Below, in pieces: positions 8,825-16,862 of a stretch of DNA of 64,000 nt. The DNA comes from Streptomyces liliiviolaceus (GTDB lineage: Bacteria; Actinomycetota; Actinomycetes; Streptomycetales; Streptomycetaceae): contig NZ_JAGPYQ010000001.1 of the NCBI RefSeq assembly GCF_018070025.1, forward strand, positions 1,054,001 through 1,118,000. The letters run 5' to 3'. The translations under genes and the position numbers were made by a program. The notes under the pieces were generated by a model. The model had not been told where the DNA came from and did not search any database. It saw nothing but the letters and a program-made list of their open reading frames with translations. Each line of letters begins with the position of its first letter. Positions within the stretch are counted from its first letter, which is position 1.

Positions 8825-9403
8825 TCAGCTCGCGGAGGACTGCTGGTCGTGCTGATCGTGCTGGTCATGCGGGTGTCGCGGGTCGTGCGGGTCGTTCTCT
8901 GCGGCATCGCTGCCGTCGGCCGTGCGGGCCCTGTCAACGACGGTGTCCCCGCCATCCGTTACGCGCGTGACGGCGGATACGTCCGACACGTTCGCCATGT
9001 CCGACGCGTCCGGCACGCCTTCCGCGTCCGGCACGCCCTCGACCGCCTTGATCTCGAACCCGTTCTCCTTGCGGAAGGACTCGTAGATCTGGAGCAGCAC
9101 CTGCTTCTGCCGCTCGGTGAGCGTCGGGTCGGCGAGGAGGACCGCACGCGTCTCCACCTCGTCCCGGTCGCGCTCGGCGTCGAGGATCCCGGCGCGGACG
9201 TACAACGTCTCGGCGGAGATCCGCAGGGCCTTGGCGACCTGCTGCAACACCTCCGCGCTCGGCTTGCGCAGCCCGCGCTCGATCTGGCTCAGATACGGAT
9301 TGGACACCCCGGCGGCCTCGGCGAGCTGCCGCAGACTCAGCTGCGCGTTGCGCCGCTGGTCCCGCAGATACTCACCAAGATTGCCGACGTTGAGCGATGC
9401 CAT
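8825..9403 (-). CDS. XRE-family transcriptional regulator
   Basis: Protein of 192 aa with an N-terminal Cro/C1-type helix-turn-helix (about residues 10-65: LGEYLRDQRRNAQLSLRQLA, SNPYLSQIERGLRKPS), a short helical segment with TERQKQVLLQIYESFRKENG, and a His/Asp/Gln-rich disordered tail. The start MASLNVGNLG has CAGGG 7 nt upstream; a GTG six codons earlier is possible. A 20-bp palindrome lies 31 bp upstream and is a likely autoregulatory operator. The HbhA-like gene follows on the same strand after 139 bp. Confidence 0.85.
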   Translation of the reverse strand: MASLNVGNLGEYLRDQRRNAQLSLRQLAEAAGVSNPYLSQIERGLRKPSAEVLQQVAKALRISAETLYVRAGILDAERDRDEVETRAVLLADPTLTERQKQVLLQIYESFRKENGFEIKAVEGVPDAEGVPDASDMANVSDVSAVTRVTDGGDTVVDRARTADGSDAAENDPHDPRHPHDQHDQHDQQSSAS

Positions 9404-9433
9404 GCCCCTACCCTGCACCACCCGCGCTAACTA

Positions 9434-9453
9434 TTGCAAGCACATGCTTGCAA
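9434..9453. promoter_or_regulatory. Palindromic operator, TTGCAAGCA-CA-TGCTTGCAA
   Basis: Nine-bp perfect arms with a 2-bp spacer, between the divergent XRE regulator and GNAT genes. Its size and symmetry fit a dimeric helix-turn-helix protein, most simply the neighbouring XRE regulator. It is AT-richer than its surroundings. Confidence 0.65.
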
Positions 9454-9545
9454 AAGTGCGCCACGCCACTGCCAGACCCTCGACCGCCGGCCCTGACCCT
9501 GACCCTGACCCTCTGTTCCAACTCCCGACCCAAGGACTGCCCCGT

Positions 9546-10424
9546 ATGCGACCGGACGACTGGCACCTCACCGAAGATGTGGACGACTTCCTCGCCCGAG
9601 CCGGCGGTTTCCTGCGCTCGCGGCCCGGTCTGCACGTCATGCCGCTGACGTGGACCGCGCGACTGCGGGCCCGTGGGGCCGCGGCCTTCGGTGTCGAGCC
9701 GCCCCTCTTCGGGGTGCTGGAGCAGGCGGGTGAGGTCCGCGCCGCCTGCTACCGGCTCCCCTCCCGCGCACTGGTCCCCACCCCGCTCACCCCCGAGCAG
9801 GCCGACGGCCTCGCCGCCCGCCTGGCCGCGCTCGGGCACTCCCTCCCCGCCGTCAGCGCGGACGACGGCACCGCAGCCCTCTTCGCCGAGGCGTGGCGGC
9901 GGCGCACGGGCGCGACACCGACACCCCGTGACACCCGGCTGGGGCTGTACCGCCTCGGCACCCTCACCCCGCCCGATCCGCACCCGGCGGGCCGGAGCCG
10001 CCTGCTGGGCGAGCACGACCTCGACGACGTCATGTACTGGTGCGGCGAGTTCGCCAGAGCCACCGGGGAGGACGTCTCCATCGACGCCGACTCCTGGGCC
10101 GGCACCCGCTACGCCGACAAGACCTACACACTCTGGGAGACCCCCGACGGCACCCCCGTCTCCGTCGCGGGCATGAACCCGGTGATCGGCGGCCAGGTGC
10201 AGGTGGATGTCGTCTACACCCCGTCCCACCTGCGCGGTCACGGGTACGCAGGCGCCGTGACGGCGGAGGTGAGCCGGGCCGCGCTGGCAGCGGGCGCGCG
10301 CGAGGTCGTCCTGTTCACGGACCTGGCGAACCCCACCAGCAACGCCCTCTACCAGCGCCTCGGCTACCGCCTGCTCACCAACTGGTCGGCGTACGACTTC
10401 GCGAGAGACCACTTGGCCACGTAG
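9546..10424 (+). CDS. GNAT family N-acetyltransferase
   Basis: Protein of 292 aa. The C-terminal half is a GNAT acetyl-CoA fold: VVYTPSHLRGHGYAGAVTAEV is motif A (R/Q-x-x-G-x-G/A), and EVVLFTDLANPTSNALYQRLGYR is motif B. The N-terminal half (residues 1-150) is variable and probably sets substrate choice, which is unknown. The start ATG has AAGGA 9 nt upstream; earlier in-frame starts would cross the operator palindrome. It is divergent from the XRE gene. Confidence 0.85.
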   Translation: MRPDDWHLTEDVDDFLARAGGFLRSRPGLHVMPLTWTARLRARGAAAFGVEPPLFGVLEQAGEVRAACYRLPSRALVPTPLTPEQADGLAARLAALGHSLPAVSADDGTAALFAEAWRRRTGATPTPRDTRLGLYRLGTLTPPDPHPAGRSRLLGEHDLDDVMYWCGEFARATGEDVSIDADSWAGTRYADKTYTLWETPDGTPVSVAGMNPVIGGQVQVDVVYTPSHLRGHGYAGAVTAEVSRAALAAGAREVVLFTDLANPTSNALYQRLGYRLLTNWSAYDFARDHLAT

Positions 10425-10497
10425 CCGCGTAGCCGCGTAGCCAAGTGGCCGAGCGACCGGGTGACCGTGTCACCCCCCTTACACGCCCCCCTCCCCC

Positions 10498-11370
10498 CTA
10501 CCTGGCGAGTTCCGCCGGCTCGTCCAGCCGTGTCAGCTTGTGCGGGTTCCTCACGACGTAGATCCGGGTGACCCGCCCGTCCTCCACGACGAGGCTCACC
10601 GCGGTCGACTCGCCGCCCGTCTCGATGCGTACCGCGGGCGCGCCGTTGAGCCACACGACCGTCGTCCCGGCCACCGCGGCCACCTGGCTGACGCGCGCGA
10701 GCAGCACCGACACCGGTTCGACCCCGTGGACCGGAGCCGTCGCGGCGGGCACGAGACCACCCCCGTCGGCGACCAGCACCACGTCCGGCGCCATGATCTC
10801 CATCAGCTCGCGCAACTGCCCGGTCCGCAGCGCGAGCAGGAACCGTTCCACGACGGCCTGTTGCTCCGACGGGCTCACCCGTACCCGCGGGCGCCGCGCG
10901 GCCACGTGCTCGCGGGCCCGCCGCGCGACCTGCCGCACCGTGGCCGCCGACTTGCCGATGGCCTCGCCGATCTCGCCGTACGGCATCTCGAAGACCTCGC
11001 GGAGCACGAACACCGCCCGTTCAGTGGGCCCGAGCGTCTCCAGGACGGTCAGCATCGCGATCGACACACTCTCCGCGAGTTCGACGTCCTCGGCGACATC
11101 GGGGCTGGTCAGCAGCGGTTCCGGCAGCCACTCACCCACGTACTCCTCCCGGCTGCGCGACAGCGTCCGCAGCCGGTTGAGTCCCTGCCGTGTGACGACC
11201 CGGACGAGGTACGCCCTCGGGTCACGTATCTGCGACCGGTCGACGTCGGCCCACCGCAGCCAGGACTCCTGGAGTACGTCCTCGGCGTCGGCCGCCGACC
11301 CGAGCATCTCGTAGGCCACCGTGAACAGCAGCGCGCGATGGACGACGAACGGATCGGCGTCGCCGGTCAT
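10498..11370 (-). CDS. ECF41-type RNA polymerase sigma factor with fused SnoaL-like domain
   Basis: Protein of 290 aa. Sigma region 2 (FTVAYEMLGSAADAEDVLQE, LRWADVD) and region 4 (LGPTERAVFVLREVFEMPYGEIGEAIGKS in parts) are followed by a 110-residue C-terminal extension with VADGGGLVP and RNPHKLTRL. These correspond to the DGGG and NPDKL motifs of the ECF41 group, where the extension acts as a built-in regulator instead of a separate anti-sigma factor. The start ATG overlaps the stop of the upstream decarboxylase-family gene as ATGA. That linkage (carboxymuconolactone decarboxylase, oxidoreductase or epimerase) is a hallmark of the group. Confidence 0.88.
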   Translation of the reverse strand: MTGDADPFVVHRALLFTVAYEMLGSAADAEDVLQESWLRWADVDRSQIRDPRAYLVRVVTRQGLNRLRTLSRSREEYVGEWLPEPLLTSPDVAEDVELAESVSIAMLTVLETLGPTERAVFVLREVFEMPYGEIGEAIGKSAATVRQVARRAREHVAARRPRVRVSPSEQQAVVERFLLALRTGQLRELMEIMAPDVVLVADGGGLVPAATAPVHGVEPVSVLLARVSQVAAVAGTTVVWLNGAPAVRIETGGESTAVSLVVEDGRVTRIYVVRNPHKLTRLDEPAELAR

Positions 11371-11993
11371 GCCGTCGGCACCGCGCCGGACTCCGCGGGA
11401 CGCGCGCCCGGCCGTGTGCCCGACTGCCCGTCCGGCCGCCCGTCCGCCCGCGCGGCGAGCGGGATTCCGCACGCGTCGGAGAAGCCCTGCGAGCTGATCC
11501 CGTGCGCCGAGTTGTTCCTGGTCGCCAGGTTGGCGAAGGCGACAGACGCGGTCAGTTCGACCAGGGCCGCCTCGCCGAGCTGGTCGAGCAGGCTCGCGTA
11601 CTGCTCGTCGGTGACGGTCGGCGGGGTGTGCGTCATGGCCTCGGCGTACTCCAGCACGTCCCGTTCCAGCGGGGTGAACACCTCCGACTCCCGCCAGCGC
11701 GGCACCTGGCTCGCCTTGGTCAGGTCCAGGTCCTTGTTCAGCGCCTGGAAGTAGTTGATGTCGAGGCACCAACCGCAGCCGACCAGCGCCGCAACCGCCA
11801 TGTGGGCGAACGTCTTGAGTCCCTCGTCGGCCATGTCCCACTCATTGACCTTGCCGCCCATCTCCGAGGAGTCCCAGGCGACAGCGGGATGGTGCGCGGT
11901 CACCGCGAAGGGCTCGGGGACCGCGCCGAACTGCTTGATCAGCTCTTCCTCGACCTCGGCGGGGAGTTCCGCCTTCGTGATGCGTAGTGCCAT
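11367..11993 (-). CDS. Carboxymuconolactone decarboxylase / AhpD-like protein
   Basis: Protein of 208 aa, all-helical AhpD/CMD fold. AALVGCGWCLDINYFQAL carries the CxxC redox pair but lacks the His usually found four residues later, so the peroxidase relay may be altered. A second conserved stretch is MTHTPPTVTDEQYASLLDQL. The start MALRITKAEL has GAGGAGGACAAGACACC upstream. It is the first gene of a two-gene operon with the ECF41 sigma factor (4-bp overlap) and has a matching ECF41-type promoter. The last 25 residues (ADGRPDGQSGTRPGARPAES) are low-complexity. Confidence 0.85.
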   Translation of the reverse strand: MALRITKAELPAEVEEELIKQFGAVPEPFAVTAHHPAVAWDSSEMGGKVNEWDMADEGLKTFAHMAVAALVGCGWCLDINYFQALNKDLDLTKASQVPRWRESEVFTPLERDVLEYAEAMTHTPPTVTDEQYASLLDQLGEAALVELTASVAFANLATRNNSAHGISSQGFSDACGIPLAARADGRPDGQSGTRPGARPAESGAVPTA

Positions 11994-12076
11994 GGTGTCT
12001 TGTCCTCCTCGGACGTCTGCCGCTTCGGTTCGCCGTGCAGCGTGAAGCGTGAGGCATGAAGCGTGAACGGCATGAA

Positions 12077-12103
12077 GACACCGGCCGGTTCGCGAACGTG
12101 ACA
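12077..12103 (-). promoter_or_regulatory. Candidate ECF41 promoter (TGTCACG-16 nt-TGTC)
   Basis: On the minus strand, TGTCACG is followed after exactly 16 nt by TGTC. The published ECF41 consensus is TGTCACA-N16-CGTC, so this differs at one position in each element. It lies about 85 nt before the start of the CMD-sigma operon and would make the sigma factor autoregulated. Confidence 0.65.
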
Positions 12104-12125
12104 TCGCCACGGCTCCGGCTGTCGC

Positions 12126-12509
12126 CTACCAGATGATGATCCCGCCGCCGATGTCCGCCGCCCGCCGGGCCGCGGCCACGATGTTGTCCAGGCTGCGGCG
12201 CACGTCGACGGCGAAGCTCACGTCGGCGGCGCGGCTCACGTCACTGGCGGGTGCGGTGATCCGCCCCAGCAGCGTACGGACGAGATCGCACTCGGCGAGG
12301 AAGGCGGGCACCTCGTCCGGTGCCACGGTGAGGTCCTCGGTGGCGAGCCGCGGAAGGAACCGCGCGCCCAGCGAACGGACCGGCTCCGACCCCCACACCT
12401 CGGTGCGCCAGTCCTCCCGGCCCGCCGCGTCGGAGCACCCGGGCGGAACGTCCAGCACCTCGATGCCGCCCTCCGCGCGGGGCACATACACATCGACCGA
12501 CAGACTCAT
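12126..12509 (-). CDS. Hypothetical protein
   Basis: Protein of 127 aa beginning MSLSVDVYVPRAEGGIEVLD. No family was recognised. It is acidic with an Ala-rich helical C-terminus (RRSLDNIVAAARRAADIGGGIIIW) and no signal peptide. Third-position GC is high, supporting real coding. The start is uncertain, since no clear ribosome site precedes it and an in-frame GTG exists 45 bp upstream. Confidence 0.6.
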   Translation of the reverse strand: MSLSVDVYVPRAEGGIEVLDVPPGCSDAAGREDWRTEVWGSEPVRSLGARFLPRLATEDLTVAPDEVPAFLAECDLVRTLLGRITAPASDVSRAADVSFAVDVRRSLDNIVAAARRAADIGGGIIIW

Positions 12510-13075
12510 GGCAAGGAGTCGACCACGGAGGGGTGCCGGCGGTCCACCGTGCACCGGTCACGGCTCGACAAAAGAGCCTTTGCGACAACCGATTCCCTGA
12601 AAGCCATTGCTTGAACGCGCGCATTCCCATAGCATTTTCGCCGTGACTGCCGGGTCGGCCATTGGCCAGAAAACAGTAGGGTTCCCGGCCTCCGAGTGAG
12701 GCCCGGGCGGGCCAGAGGGCCGCCCTTTCACTTACGTACTCGCACCAGGCGCCGCACGACGTTGCCGCCCAGTGTGCCTTCGCGCGCGTATCCACGCGTC
12801 CAGTACCCGCATGCCCGGTACCCGCGCGTCTCGTACCCGCACGCCTGGTACCAGCACGTCTCGTCGCGCGCCCTCACCATCTTCACCGCGCCCGCATGCG
12901 CATATGCGCTCTGCGGTGCAGCCCTGCTGTGCTGCCCCGCGCTGCCCGCGCCGCCCTGCGCTCAATTCACCGCGGGTTCCACCGTGCACGGTGTGCAATT
13001 CGCCCCGCGGCGATTCCCCATGCCCATTTCCAGCCCCATGCCCTTTTCCGGAATGAATCCAGCAGAGAGAAAAGA
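12510..13075. other. Long intergenic region with tandem repeats
   Basis: No supported gene in 566 bp. It is less GC-biased around 12560-12680 and contains five degenerate 15-bp repeats (listed separately). Open frames across the repeats give peptides such as VQYPHARYPRVSYPHAW, which look like repeat translation and not a protein family. The last 80 bp lead into the F420/hemerythrin gene. Confidence 0.5.
12786..12860. repeat. Five degenerate 15-bp tandem repeats
   Basis: Units start GTAYCC every 15 bp, for example GTACCCGCATGCCCG, GTACCCGCGCGTCTC, GTACCCGCACGCCTG and GTACCAGCACGTCTC. The period is a multiple of three but no convincing coding frame goes with it. Confidence 0.8.
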
Positions 13076-13966
13076 ATGCCCAACGACTTCAACCAGCAGA
13101 TCATCGAAGAATTCCGCGCCAACGCCGGGGAGGTCGGCGGCCCCTTCGAGGGTGCCCGGCTGATCCTGCTGACCACCACGGGAGCCCGTTCCGGGGAGCG
13201 GCACACCACTCCGGTCGCGTACTTCGCCGACGGGGACGGGGACGTGCTGGTCATCGCCTCGGCCGCGGGTGCTCCGAAGCATCCGGACTGGTTCCACAAC
13301 CTGGTCGCGCATCCGCAGGTCACCGTGGAGAGCGGGGTGTTCACGTACGAGGCCACCGCCGAGGTCCTGGCGGGCGCCGCGCGTGACGACGCGTTCGCCC
13401 GAGCGGTCGAGGCCGACCCCGGCTGGGCCGACTACCAGGCCAGGACCAGCCGGGTGATCCCGGTGGTCGTCCTCCACCAGGTTCCGAGCGACGGTCCGCC
13501 GAACGTGAGCGCCTCCTCGATGGGCCAGTACGTGCAGCTGATCCACGACGCCTTCCGGCGCGAACTCGCCCTGATCCGCAAGGAGATCGGCAACGCGGGC
13601 CCCACGCTCGGGGCCCAGCTCCGCATCAACTGCCTGACGTTCTGCCAGGGCCTGCACAACCACCACACCGGCGAGGACATCGCCATGTTCCCGTTCCTGG
13701 CGGACAGCCACCCGGACCTCGCCCCGGTCCTCGACCGTCTGCGCGAGGAGCACGAGCGGATCGCCGAGCTGACGGCGGAGTTGAAACAGGTCGTCGGCGC
13801 GGACCCGACGGACCCGGCCAGCTCGGCGGACCCCGCACACGTACGCGCGGAGGTCGAGCGCCTCACCATCGCGCTGGAGGCGCATCTGACGTACGAGGAG
13901 GAGCAGTTGATCCCCGTACTGGACGCGCCGACCGGATCGGCCAGGGCGGCCGGGTCGGCGCACTAG
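13076..13966 (+). CDS. F420-dependent nitroreductase-like / hemerythrin-like fusion protein
   Basis: Protein of 296 aa with two domains. Residues 1-140 match the deazaflavin (F420)-dependent nitroreductase (DDN) family: GARLILLTTTGARSGERHTTPVAYF, HPDWFHNLVAHPQVTVE. Residues 150-290 are a hemerythrin HHE-type four-helix domain with iron-ligand residues in GLHNHHTGEDIAMFPFL, LREEHERIAEL and AHLTYEEEQLIP. The fusion suggests a cytosolic F420H2-dependent reduction linked to O2, NO or redox sensing. The start ATG follows AGAGAGAAAAGA. Confidence 0.85.
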   Translation: MPNDFNQQIIEEFRANAGEVGGPFEGARLILLTTTGARSGERHTTPVAYFADGDGDVLVIASAAGAPKHPDWFHNLVAHPQVTVESGVFTYEATAEVLAGAARDDAFARAVEADPGWADYQARTSRVIPVVVLHQVPSDGPPNVSASSMGQYVQLIHDAFRRELALIRKEIGNAGPTLGAQLRINCLTFCQGLHNHHTGEDIAMFPFLADSHPDLAPVLDRLREEHERIAELTAELKQVVGADPTDPASSADPAHVRAEVERLTIALEAHLTYEEEQLIPVLDAPTGSARAAGSAH

Positions 13967-14002
13967 CCCACCGGGCGCCGCCCCTCACCCGCATTGGTCG
14001 AC

Positions 14003-16084
14003 TCAATCGAACGGCAGTGGCCGCGCGTGCACGACGTCCAGTCTGGACACGGCCCGCGTCAGCACGACGTACAACCGGCGCAGCCCCCGCCCGTCGCCCT
14101 CCGCGATCGCGGCCGGTTCCACGGCCACGACGTGGTCGTATTCGAGCCCTTTCGCGACACCGGCCCCCAACACCGTTACCCGGGCGCCCAGTTGGTTCAC
14201 CTCGGCGGCCTCGATCCCAGCGGCTCCGAGCGCCTCCCGCACCCGTACGACGTCCGGGTCGGCGGTGACGACCCCGATGGACCCCTCGTACGTGAGCGCG
14301 CGGCGGACGCACTCGGCCGTCTCCCGCAGCACGTCCGAGGGGGCCGTCGGGTGGATCCGCAGCTCGCCGTCCGTGCGCAGGGAGCGACCCGGGGGCACCC
14401 CCACGTCCAGCCGGGCCAGTACGCGGTTCGCCAGTTCGACCACCGCCCCGGGCACCCGGAACCCGGTGGTCAACGGCACCACCGACGCCTCGGGCTTTCC
14501 CAGGTGGGCGAGGAGTTCGCCCCACTCCCGGGCGGCCCACGGCGTGGTCCCCTGGGCGAGGTCGCCGAGGACCGTGACCGACCCGAAGGCGGCTCTCCGG
14601 CCGATCGCCCGGCACTCCATCGGCGACAGGTCCTGGGCCTCGTCGACGACCAAGTGGCTGTAGCCGTCAGGGTGTTCGATCAGGCCCGCGACCTCGTCGA
14701 GCAGGACCAGATCGGCCGCGGACCAGCGGGCGGACTTCCACGACCGGGGCGGCCGGCCCCACAGGACCGCCTTCTGTTCGTCCGCGTCCAGCACCCCGTC
14801 GGCCGCGGCGGCCAGCGCGTCCGGATCGCCGAGCAGTTCCGCGACGACCTCCTCCGGCCGCACCCTGGGCCACACCGAGTCGACGTACGCGCCGATGGAC
14901 CGCGCCCGGGAGATCCTCTGCAGCCAGGCGTTGGACTGGGGCCCGGCCCGCCGTTCGGCCTGCGCCTGTACGTTCCGCACGACCCGGGTCCGTACGCGCT
15001 CACGTCCGACGGCGTACGGCGGCTCCTCGGCCCGTACGCCCGCCACGATCCGCGCGAGCGCACCGGCTGACACCCGCCAGCGGTACGAACCGTCGGGCAC
15101 GGCGAGATCACCGAGGCCCTCGCCCCCCGCCGGGTCCACCCGGGAGTGGAGGGCGCGCCGCAGCACCCGCGCCATGCGGGCGTCGTGCTTGACGACGGCG
15201 GCGCTCTCGTCGTCCTCGCCCCTGACCGGATGCCGGCCGATCTCGTCCCCGATCGTCGACTGCCGCACGCCGGTCTCGCCGAGCGCGGGCAGCACCTCCG
15301 CGATGTAGGAGAGGAAGGTGGGGTTCGGCCCGAGGATCAGCAGTCCGCCGCGCCGGATGCGCCGCGGATGGGTGTAGAGCAGGTACGCGGCCCGGTGCAG
15401 CCCGACGGCCGTCTTTCCGGTGCCGGGCGCGCCCTGCACGCAGACGGACACGGCGAGATCGGCCCGTACGAGGTCGTCCTGATCCGGCTGGATGGTCGCC
15501 GCGATGTCGCGCATCGGGCCGACCCGGGGGCGCTCGATCTCGTTCGTGAGGATGCGGCTCCGCAGGCCGGAGGCTTCCGGACGCGCGTCGCCGAGGTGCT
15601 CGTCCTCAAGTCCCGTGAGGTCGGCCGACTCCCCCCGGCTGCCCGGCGCCCAGCCGAACCGCCGCCGTACACCCACACCCTGTGGACGGCGAGCGCTCGC
15701 CTGGTAGAAGGCGCGGGAGACGGGGGCGCGCCAGTCGACGACGAGGGGCGGGGCCGCGGGGTGCTCGCTGATGCGGCGGCGCCCGATGTGATAGCCCTGC
15801 CCGGCGTGGTCACCGGCCGCGGGGTCCGTCCGGAAGTCCAACCGGCCGAAGAACAGCGGCCCTTCGGGCAGTTCCCGCATCTCCTTCGCACGGCTGCGGA
15901 GCGCGTACCCGAGCACTTCGGCGTCGGCGCCGGACGCGGACACGTCCTCTCCGGTGACGACGTGTTCCTGGGCGCCGTCGACCATCGCGGCGAGGGCAGC
16001 GCGGCAGAGGTCGTGGTAGCCGCGCTCATGACGGAGGGAGCGGAGGGAGTCGGCGAGGGTGCGTTCGGGGTCGGCTGACGTCAT
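14003..16084 (-). CDS. HelD-family (HelR-like) RNA-polymerase-associated ATPase
   Basis: Protein of 693 aa of UvrD/Rep-like superfamily 1. Motifs in order: Walker A CVQGAPGTGKTAVGLHRAAY, DEAQDLSPMECRAIGRR (Walker B), GDLAQGTTPWAA, a motif IV-like LTTGFRVPG, and the C-terminal VTVLGAGVAKGLEYDHVVAVEP with RRLYVVLTRA. The size and the long N-terminal arm fit actinobacterial class II HelD, which releases RNA polymerase from nucleic acids and, in HelR, displaces rifamycins. I saw no rifamycin-associated element upstream. A TACGCT box stands exactly 6 nt before the ATG, so it can be leaderless; the TetR gene lies 40 bp upstream on the same strand. Confidence 0.85.
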   Translation of the reverse strand: MTSADPERTLADSLRSLRHERGYHDLCRAALAAMVDGAQEHVVTGEDVSASGADAEVLGYALRSRAKEMRELPEGPLFFGRLDFRTDPAAGDHAGQGYHIGRRRISEHPAAPPLVVDWRAPVSRAFYQASARRPQGVGVRRRFGWAPGSRGESADLTGLEDEHLGDARPEASGLRSRILTNEIERPRVGPMRDIAATIQPDQDDLVRADLAVSVCVQGAPGTGKTAVGLHRAAYLLYTHPRRIRRGGLLILGPNPTFLSYIAEVLPALGETGVRQSTIGDEIGRHPVRGEDDESAAVVKHDARMARVLRRALHSRVDPAGGEGLGDLAVPDGSYRWRVSAGALARIVAGVRAEEPPYAVGRERVRTRVVRNVQAQAERRAGPQSNAWLQRISRARSIGAYVDSVWPRVRPEEVVAELLGDPDALAAAADGVLDADEQKAVLWGRPPRSWKSARWSAADLVLLDEVAGLIEHPDGYSHLVVDEAQDLSPMECRAIGRRAAFGSVTVLGDLAQGTTPWAAREWGELLAHLGKPEASVVPLTTGFRVPGAVVELANRVLARLDVGVPPGRSLRTDGELRIHPTAPSDVLRETAECVRRALTYEGSIGVVTADPDVVRVREALGAAGIEAAEVNQLGARVTVLGAGVAKGLEYDHVVAVEPAAIAEGDGRGLRRLYVVLTRAVSRLDVVHARPLPFD

Positions 16085-16124
16085 TCGGGCAGCGTACGCG
16101 AATAACGCAACCGAGTTACATTCT

Positions 16125-16817
16125 TTACTCCATCTCGTACGCGGGGAGTCCCGCCGCCAGTCTCGCGAAGGCGGCCTCGGCCGCGACGACGGCGTCCCGG
16201 CGCACCTTCGCGATGTCCTCGCCCCCGGCGATCCGCCGCCAGTTGTCCATCGCGAGGATCCGCTGGACGGCGACTGTCTGCCCGGCGGCGAGGCGCGCCT
16301 CCAGGTCCCCGCCGAGGGCCGCGGCCAGCGCGGCCTCGGAACGCTCCAGGTACTCGTACAGCCGGGCCACGAGCGACGGGGTCCCGTACAGCAGCCGGTG
16401 GAAGGCGAGCACCTGGGGATCGCCGTTGACGCCGGTCACGGGGTCGCTGCGCTCGATCCCGGCCAGGAAGTGCAGCCGCAGGGCGTCCGTCGCGGACTGC
16501 CCGGGCGGCCGTTCCCCGACCACCCGCGCGGCCTCGGCCTGATGATCGGCGAACCGATGCAGGACGAGGTCCTCCTTGGAGGAGAAGTACCGGAAGAGGG
16601 TCGGTTTGGAGATCTCGGCCGCGGCGGCGACCTCCGCGACGGAGACCCGCTCGAACCCCTTCTCCAGGAAGAGCGAGATGGCGATGTCGGAGACGTCCTG
16701 GTACATCCGCAGCTTCTTGCGCTCACGCAGCCCCATGGCGCCCATGGCACCCACGGCGCCTCTCACACCGGACGCACCACTGGCCTCAGCCGCGCCCCAC
16801 GCACCCGTCTCGCCCAT
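16125..16817 (-). CDS. TetR family transcriptional regulator
   Basis: Protein of 230 aa with the TetR helix-turn-helix at about residues 30-80 (AISLFLEKGFERVSVAEVAA, ISKPTLFRYFSSKEDLV) and a helical ligand domain. The N-terminal 28 residues are Gly/Ala/Met-rich (GVRGAVGAMGAMG). The longest start is supported by TAGGCT exactly 6 nt before the ATG, the leaderless geometry seen for many genes here; the later Met29 has no such signal. It precedes the HelD gene by 40 bp, so it may control it. Confidence 0.85.
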   Translation of the reverse strand: MGETGAWGAAEASGASGVRGAVGAMGAMGLRERKKLRMYQDVSDIAISLFLEKGFERVSVAEVAAAAEISKPTLFRYFSSKEDLVLHRFADHQAEAARVVGERPPGQSATDALRLHFLAGIERSDPVTGVNGDPQVLAFHRLLYGTPSLVARLYEYLERSEAALAAALGGDLEARLAAGQTVAVQRILAMDNWRRIAGGEDIAKVRRDAVVAAEAAFARLAAGLPAYEME

Positions 16818-16862
16818 GCCCCGAGCCTACGCAGTTTCCGGACGACCGCCCTCCCCTTCGCG

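Noticed and set aside
12696..13163. 155-aa ORF across the 15-bp repeats
   Set aside because: The peptide mirrors the DNA repeat and runs into the F420/hemerythrin gene in another frame.
16085..16124. Rifamycin-associated element before the HelD gene
   Set aside because: No inverted repeat of the GGGGCTTGC...GCAAGCCCC type is present.
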